From NCBI RefSeq assembly GCF_900102425.1, contig NZ_FNBT01000007.1:1-64000 (forward strand): a DNA stretch of 64,000 bases, given 5' to 3'. A program made the position numbers and the translations under genes. Shown piece by piece: positions 61,625 to 64,000 of this stretch. How positions within the stretch are numbered: position 1 is the stretch's first letter; every line of letters begins with the position of its first letter. The DNA comes from Blastococcus aurantiacus. Its GTDB lineage: Bacteria; Actinomycetota; Actinomycetes; Mycobacteriales; Geodermatophilaceae. The notes under the pieces were generated by a model. That model did not search any database. It saw nothing but the letters and a program-made list of their open reading frames with translations, and was not told where the DNA came from.

Positions 61625-63094
61625 ATGACCTCCACTCAGGTCCGTCCTTCCAGCACCCCCCAGGTCGCCGTCAACGACATCGGCAGCGCCGAGGACTTCC
61701 TCGCCGCCATCGATGCGACGATCAAGTACTTCAACGATGGCGACATCGTCGAGGGCGTCATCGTCAAGGTCGACCGGGACGAGGTGCTGCTGGACATCGG
61801 CTACAAGACCGAGGGCGTCATCCCCTCGCGCGAGCTCTCCATCAAGCACGACGTCGACCCGAACGAGGTCGTCAAGGTCGGCGACGAGGTGGAAGCCCTG
61901 GTCCTCCAGAAGGAGGACAAGGAAGGGCGGCTGATCCTCTCCAAGAAGCGCGCACAGTACGAGCGCGCCTGGGGCACGATCGAGGCCAAGAAGGAAGCCG
62001 ACGAGGTCGTCACCGGCACCGTCATCGAGGTCGTCAAGGGCGGCCTCATCCTCGACATCGGTCTCCGCGGATTCCTCCCGGCCTCGCTGGTCGAGATGCG
62101 CCGCGTCCGCGACCTGCAGCCCTACGTGGGCCGCGAGCTCGAGGCCAAGATCATCGAGCTCGACAAGAACCGCAACAACGTCGTCCTCTCCCGTCGCCAG
62201 TGGCTGGAGCAGACCCAGTCCGAGGTGCGCAGCGAGTTCCTCAACAAGCTCGCCAAGGGCCAGGTCCGCACGGGTGTCGTCTCCTCGATCGTCAACTTCG
62301 GTGCGTTCGTGGACCTGGGCGGCGTCGACGGCCTGGTGCACGTCTCCGAGCTGTCCTGGAAGCACATCGACCACCCGTCCGAGGTCGTCGAGGTCGGTCA
62401 GGAGGTCACCGTCGAGGTTCTCGACGTCGACCTCGACCGCGAGCGGGTCTCCCTGTCGCTGAAGGCGACGCAGGAGGACCCGTGGCGCCAGTTCGCCCGC
62501 ACGCACCAGATCGGGCAGGTCGTCCCCGGCAAGGTCACCAAGCTGGTTCCCTTCGGTGCGTTCGTGCGCGTCGACGAGGGCATCGAGGGCCTGGTGCACA
62601 TCTCCGAGCTGGCCGAGCGCCACGTGGAGATCCCGGAGCAGGTCGTGCAGGTCGGCGACGAGCTCCTGGTCAAGGTCATCGACATCGACCTGGACCGCCG
62701 CCGCATCTCGCTCTCGCTCAAGCAGGCCAACGAGGGCGTCGTCGGCGACGAGGAGCAGTTCGACCCGGCCGCCTACGGCATGTCCGCGTCTTACGACGAG
62801 CAGGGCAACTACATCTACCCCGAGGGCTTCGACCCGGAGACGGGCGAGTGGCTCGAGGGCTTCGACGAGGCCCGCGAGGCGTGGGAGCGGCAGTACGCCG
62901 AGGCCCAGGCCCGGTTCGAGGCGCACCGCAAGCAGATCGCGGCGGCCAAGGAGGCCGACGCCGAGGCTGCGGCCGGTGGCAGCTACTCCAGCGAGGACGC
63001 CGCTGGTCCGGACGCCCCGGCCAGCACCGGTGGCACGCTGGCCAGCGACGAGGCCCTGGCCGCGCTGCGGGCCAAGCTCGCCGGCGGCGAGTGA
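61625..63094 (+). CDS. rpsA: 30S ribosomal protein S1
   Basis: A 489-residue mRNA-binding ribosomal protein. Four S1 OB-fold domains are visible: residues about 38-110 (GDIVEGVIVKVDRDEVLLDIGYKTEGVIPSREL), 125-190 (GTVIEVVKGGLILDIGLRGFLPASL), 212-280 (TGVVSSIVNFGAFVDLGGVDGLVHVSEL) and 297-365 (GKVTKLVPFGAFVRVDEGIEGLVHISEL). The C-terminal about 120 residues are acidic with a DEQGNYIYPEGFDPETGEWLEGF segment, as in actinobacterial S1. Four-domain S1 is normal for this phylum. It is followed by four tandem hairpins. Confidence 0.97.
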   Translation: MTSTQVRPSSTPQVAVNDIGSAEDFLAAIDATIKYFNDGDIVEGVIVKVDRDEVLLDIGYKTEGVIPSRELSIKHDVDPNEVVKVGDEVEALVLQKEDKEGRLILSKKRAQYERAWGTIEAKKEADEVVTGTVIEVVKGGLILDIGLRGFLPASLVEMRRVRDLQPYVGRELEAKIIELDKNRNNVVLSRRQWLEQTQSEVRSEFLNKLAKGQVRTGVVSSIVNFGAFVDLGGVDGLVHVSELSWKHIDHPSEVVEVGQEVTVEVLDVDLDRERVSLSLKATQEDPWRQFARTHQIGQVVPGKVTKLVPFGAFVRVDEGIEGLVHISELAERHVEIPEQVVQVGDELLVKVIDIDLDRRRISLSLKQANEGVVGDEEQFDPAAYGMSASYDEQGNYIYPEGFDPETGEWLEGFDEAREAWERQYAEAQARFEAHRKQIAAAKEADAEAAAGGSYSSEDAAGPDAPASTGGTLASDEALAALRAKLAGGE

Positions 63095-63128
63095 TCCGCT
63101 AGTGCGGCGCTGATGACTCGGCGCTGAC

Positions 63129-63165
63129 CCGGAGGCCCAGGACCCACGCGGTCCTGGGCCTCCGG
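63129..63165 (+). terminator. Hairpin 1 after rpsA
   Basis: A 16-bp perfect stem, CCGGAGGCCCAGGACC (63129-63144) and complement (63150-63165), loop 5 nt. Confidence 0.75.
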
Positions 63166-63208
63166 CACGTCCGGGGCCCGACGCGCGGCCCGACGTGCGG
63201 AGACGACG

Positions 63209-63243
63209 ACAGGCCCCGTGGACCGTTGGTCCACGGGGCCTGT
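63209..63243 (+). terminator. Hairpin 2 after rpsA
   Basis: A 16-bp perfect stem, ACAGGCCCCGTGGACC (63209-63224) and complement (63228-63243), loop GTT. Confidence 0.7.
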
Positions 63244-63260
63244 CCGCGTGTGCCGGACGG

Positions 63261-63283
63261 CGGCCCAGATCCCCCCTGGGCCG
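63261..63283 (+). terminator. Hairpin 3 after rpsA (short)
   Basis: CGGCCCAG (63261-63268) and CTGGGCCG (63276-63283), an 8-bp stem with a 7-nt loop. Confidence 0.45.
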
Positions 63284-63284
63284 A

Positions 63285-63340
63285 CGCACCGCAGCGCGCC
63301 GTCGCGCCGGCCGTCCGCTGCGCCGGCGCGCTGCGGTGCG
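63285..63340 (+). terminator. Hairpin 4 after rpsA (long stem, large loop)
   Basis: CGCACCGCAGCGCGCCG (63285-63301) pairs perfectly with CGGCGCGCTGCGGTGCG (63324-63340), loop 22 nt. Confidence 0.6.
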
Positions 63341-63369
63341 CGGGCGGGGACGTTCCGGCGGGGAAAGGT

Positions 63370-63645
63370 CTAGAGGCTGAGGATGATGGCGAAGGCAGTG
63401 CGGGGGCGGCCGCCGTTGCCGGCGAGGAAGCTCCAGGTGTGCCGGCCGGCGGGCGGCGTCTGCACCAGCCAGCGCAGGAAGGCGTTGCGCGGTCCGGGCA
63501 CGGGGCGCTGGAAGGCCATGCGCTCGCGGACGGCGGGGATGTCGGCGCAGCGGATGCCGGTGGCGGCACCCGGGCGGTGCCGGCCGGTGCCGCTGGAGAC
63601 GGCGCGGACGGACGGGGAGTCGGCGGCGGGCCGGTGACGGGACAT
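63370..63645 (-). CDS. Small unknown protein between rpsA and coaE
   Basis: A 91-residue reverse ORF, MSRHRPAADSPSVRAVSSGT ... FLRWLVQTPPAGRHTWSFLA ... RTAFAIILSL. Nearly every third codon base is G or C, as in real genes here, which is the main reason to accept it. The N-terminal 40 residues are basic and look disordered; the C-terminal half has hydrophobic and Trp residues that could fold or associate with membrane. No family is recognised. It converges on rpsA's hairpins. A weak RBS (aggcag) precedes the ATG. Confidence 0.6.
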   Translation of the reverse strand: MSRHRPAADSPSVRAVSSGTGRHRPGAATGIRCADIPAVRERMAFQRPVPGPRNAFLRWLVQTPPAGRHTWSFLAGNGGRPRTAFAIILSL

Positions 63646-63779
63646 GATGGGTCTGCCTCTCTCGGCGGGGGAAGATCGCCGGGGCCGAAGTTATGTCCTG
63701 TGACTGGTGTGACTGGTGCGACGCGCCGGGCGTCTCGCCCGGGTGTTACCTCTCCGTGATGTCGGAGCGGCCGGGTCGC

Positions 63780-63785
63780 TACTCT
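63780..63785 (+). promoter_or_regulatory. Candidate leaderless -10 hexamer for coaE
   Basis: TACTCT, 6 nt before the ATG at 63792. Confidence 0.55.
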
Positions 63786-63791
63786 GCGCAC

Positions 63792-64000
63792 ATGCTGCGG
63801 ATCGGACTCACCGGTGGGATCGGCTCGGGGAAGAGCACTGTCGCGGGTCTGCTCGCCGCCCGCGGCGCGGTGGTCGTCGACGCCGACCGGATCGCCCGCG
63901 AGGTCGTGGAGCCGGGGACGCCGGGACTGGCCGCCGTGGCCGAGGCCTTCGGCGAGGGCGTGCTGACCGCCGACGGATCACTGGACCGACCCGCCCTCGC
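63792..64000 (+). CDS. coaE: Dephospho-CoA kinase CoaE, cut by window end
   Basis: Last step of coenzyme A synthesis: phosphorylates the ribose 3'-OH of dephospho-CoA. The first 69 residues are present: [20 protein letters not shown] has the P-loop GGIGSGKST, then [19 protein letters not shown] with the substrate-binding Asp-Ala-Asp motif. In actinobacteria many CoaE proteins carry a C-terminal extension, which would be outside the window. The order rpsA-coaE is conserved. Confidence 0.95.
   Translation, partial: MLRIGLTGGIGSGKSTVAGLLAARGAVVVDADRIAREVVEPGTPGLAAVAEAFGEGVLTADGSLDRPAL

Noticed and set aside
1..64000. CRISPR arrays, insertion sequences, prophage or rRNA genes
   Set aside because: No regularly spaced repeats, transposase or integrase ORFs, or rRNA sequence were seen.

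Overview
The window is high-GC actinobacterial chromosome. Codon third positions are almost all G or C, GTG starts are common, and ATGA/GTGA stop-start overlaps are frequent. The gene order (hisH, hisA, hisF, hisI, trpE, a Trp-operon membrane protein, trpC, trpB, trpA, lgt, then pyk, tesB, an ANTAR response regulator, polA, rpsA, coaE) matches the conserved his-trp-lgt...polA-rpsA-coaE neighbourhood of Mycobacterium and Streptomyces. Protein style (DUF222/HNH family, Pnkp/Hen1 RNA repair, many leaderless genes) suggests a soil actinomycete, possibly Geodermatophilaceae. That placement is inference from memory, not a database result.

Layout. 1-5.5 kb: an edge-cut DUF222/HNH protein, then hisH, a reverse block (methyltransferase, N-formylglutamate-amidohydrolase-like, nitroreductase) that splits the his genes, then hisA-ridA-hisF. 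5.6-9.7 kb: a two-gene RNA-repair cassette (hen1-pnkp). 9.8-14.5 kb: a Tat-exported PHP-domain protein, a large secreted alpha/beta-hydrolase and a mycothiol-dependent-isomerase-like protein. 14.6-18.7 kb: a heterodimeric ABC exporter and a small membrane protein. 18.9-25.3 kb: a membrane-anchored beta-propeller, an acetyltransferase, a glutamine-synthetase-like enzyme, a small HTH-like protein, a flavin dehydrogenase and a Pro/Gln/Tyr-rich membrane protein. 25.3-32 kb: hisI-trpE-TM protein, trpC, trpB-trpA-lgt, and a broken DUF1801 gene. 32-41.3 kb: gltBD, pyk and tesB, with a 77-bp element lodged in the pyk/tesB stop-start overlap. 41.3-49.4 kb: a PLP decarboxylase, a short tRNA-Leu(CAA), an ANTAR regulator and a five-gene branched-chain amino acid ABC transporter. 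49.5-55 kb: acetyltransferase, PaaI-type thioesterase, polA, DUF1990, an AAC(2')-I-type acetyltransferase and a P-loop kinase-like protein. 55-64 kb: a large secreted repeat protein, an O-antigen-ligase/TPR membrane protein, a truncated phosphatase-like gene, a methyltransferase, rpsA followed by four tandem hairpins, a small unknown gene and the start of coaE.

How it fits together. Core metabolism dominates: histidine and tryptophan synthesis, ammonium assimilation (gltBD), glycolysis (pyk), lipoprotein modification (lgt), replication/repair (polA) and translation (rpsA). No trpF or separate trpD/trpG is present, and hisA is followed elsewhere by trpCBA, which fits the actinobacterial bifunctional PriA. 

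Regulation. A striking feature is a series of TANNNT-like hexamers (mostly TAGNNT or TACGGT) placed 6-8 nt before GTG/ATG starts of about seventeen genes. This implies that most transcription units here begin with leaderless mRNAs, and it also fixes several start codons. The most unusual single object is the 77-bp insertion-like element at the pyk/tesB junction, which carries its own 26-codon ORF coupled by GTGA overlaps on both sides, an architecture like mycobacterial MIRUs.
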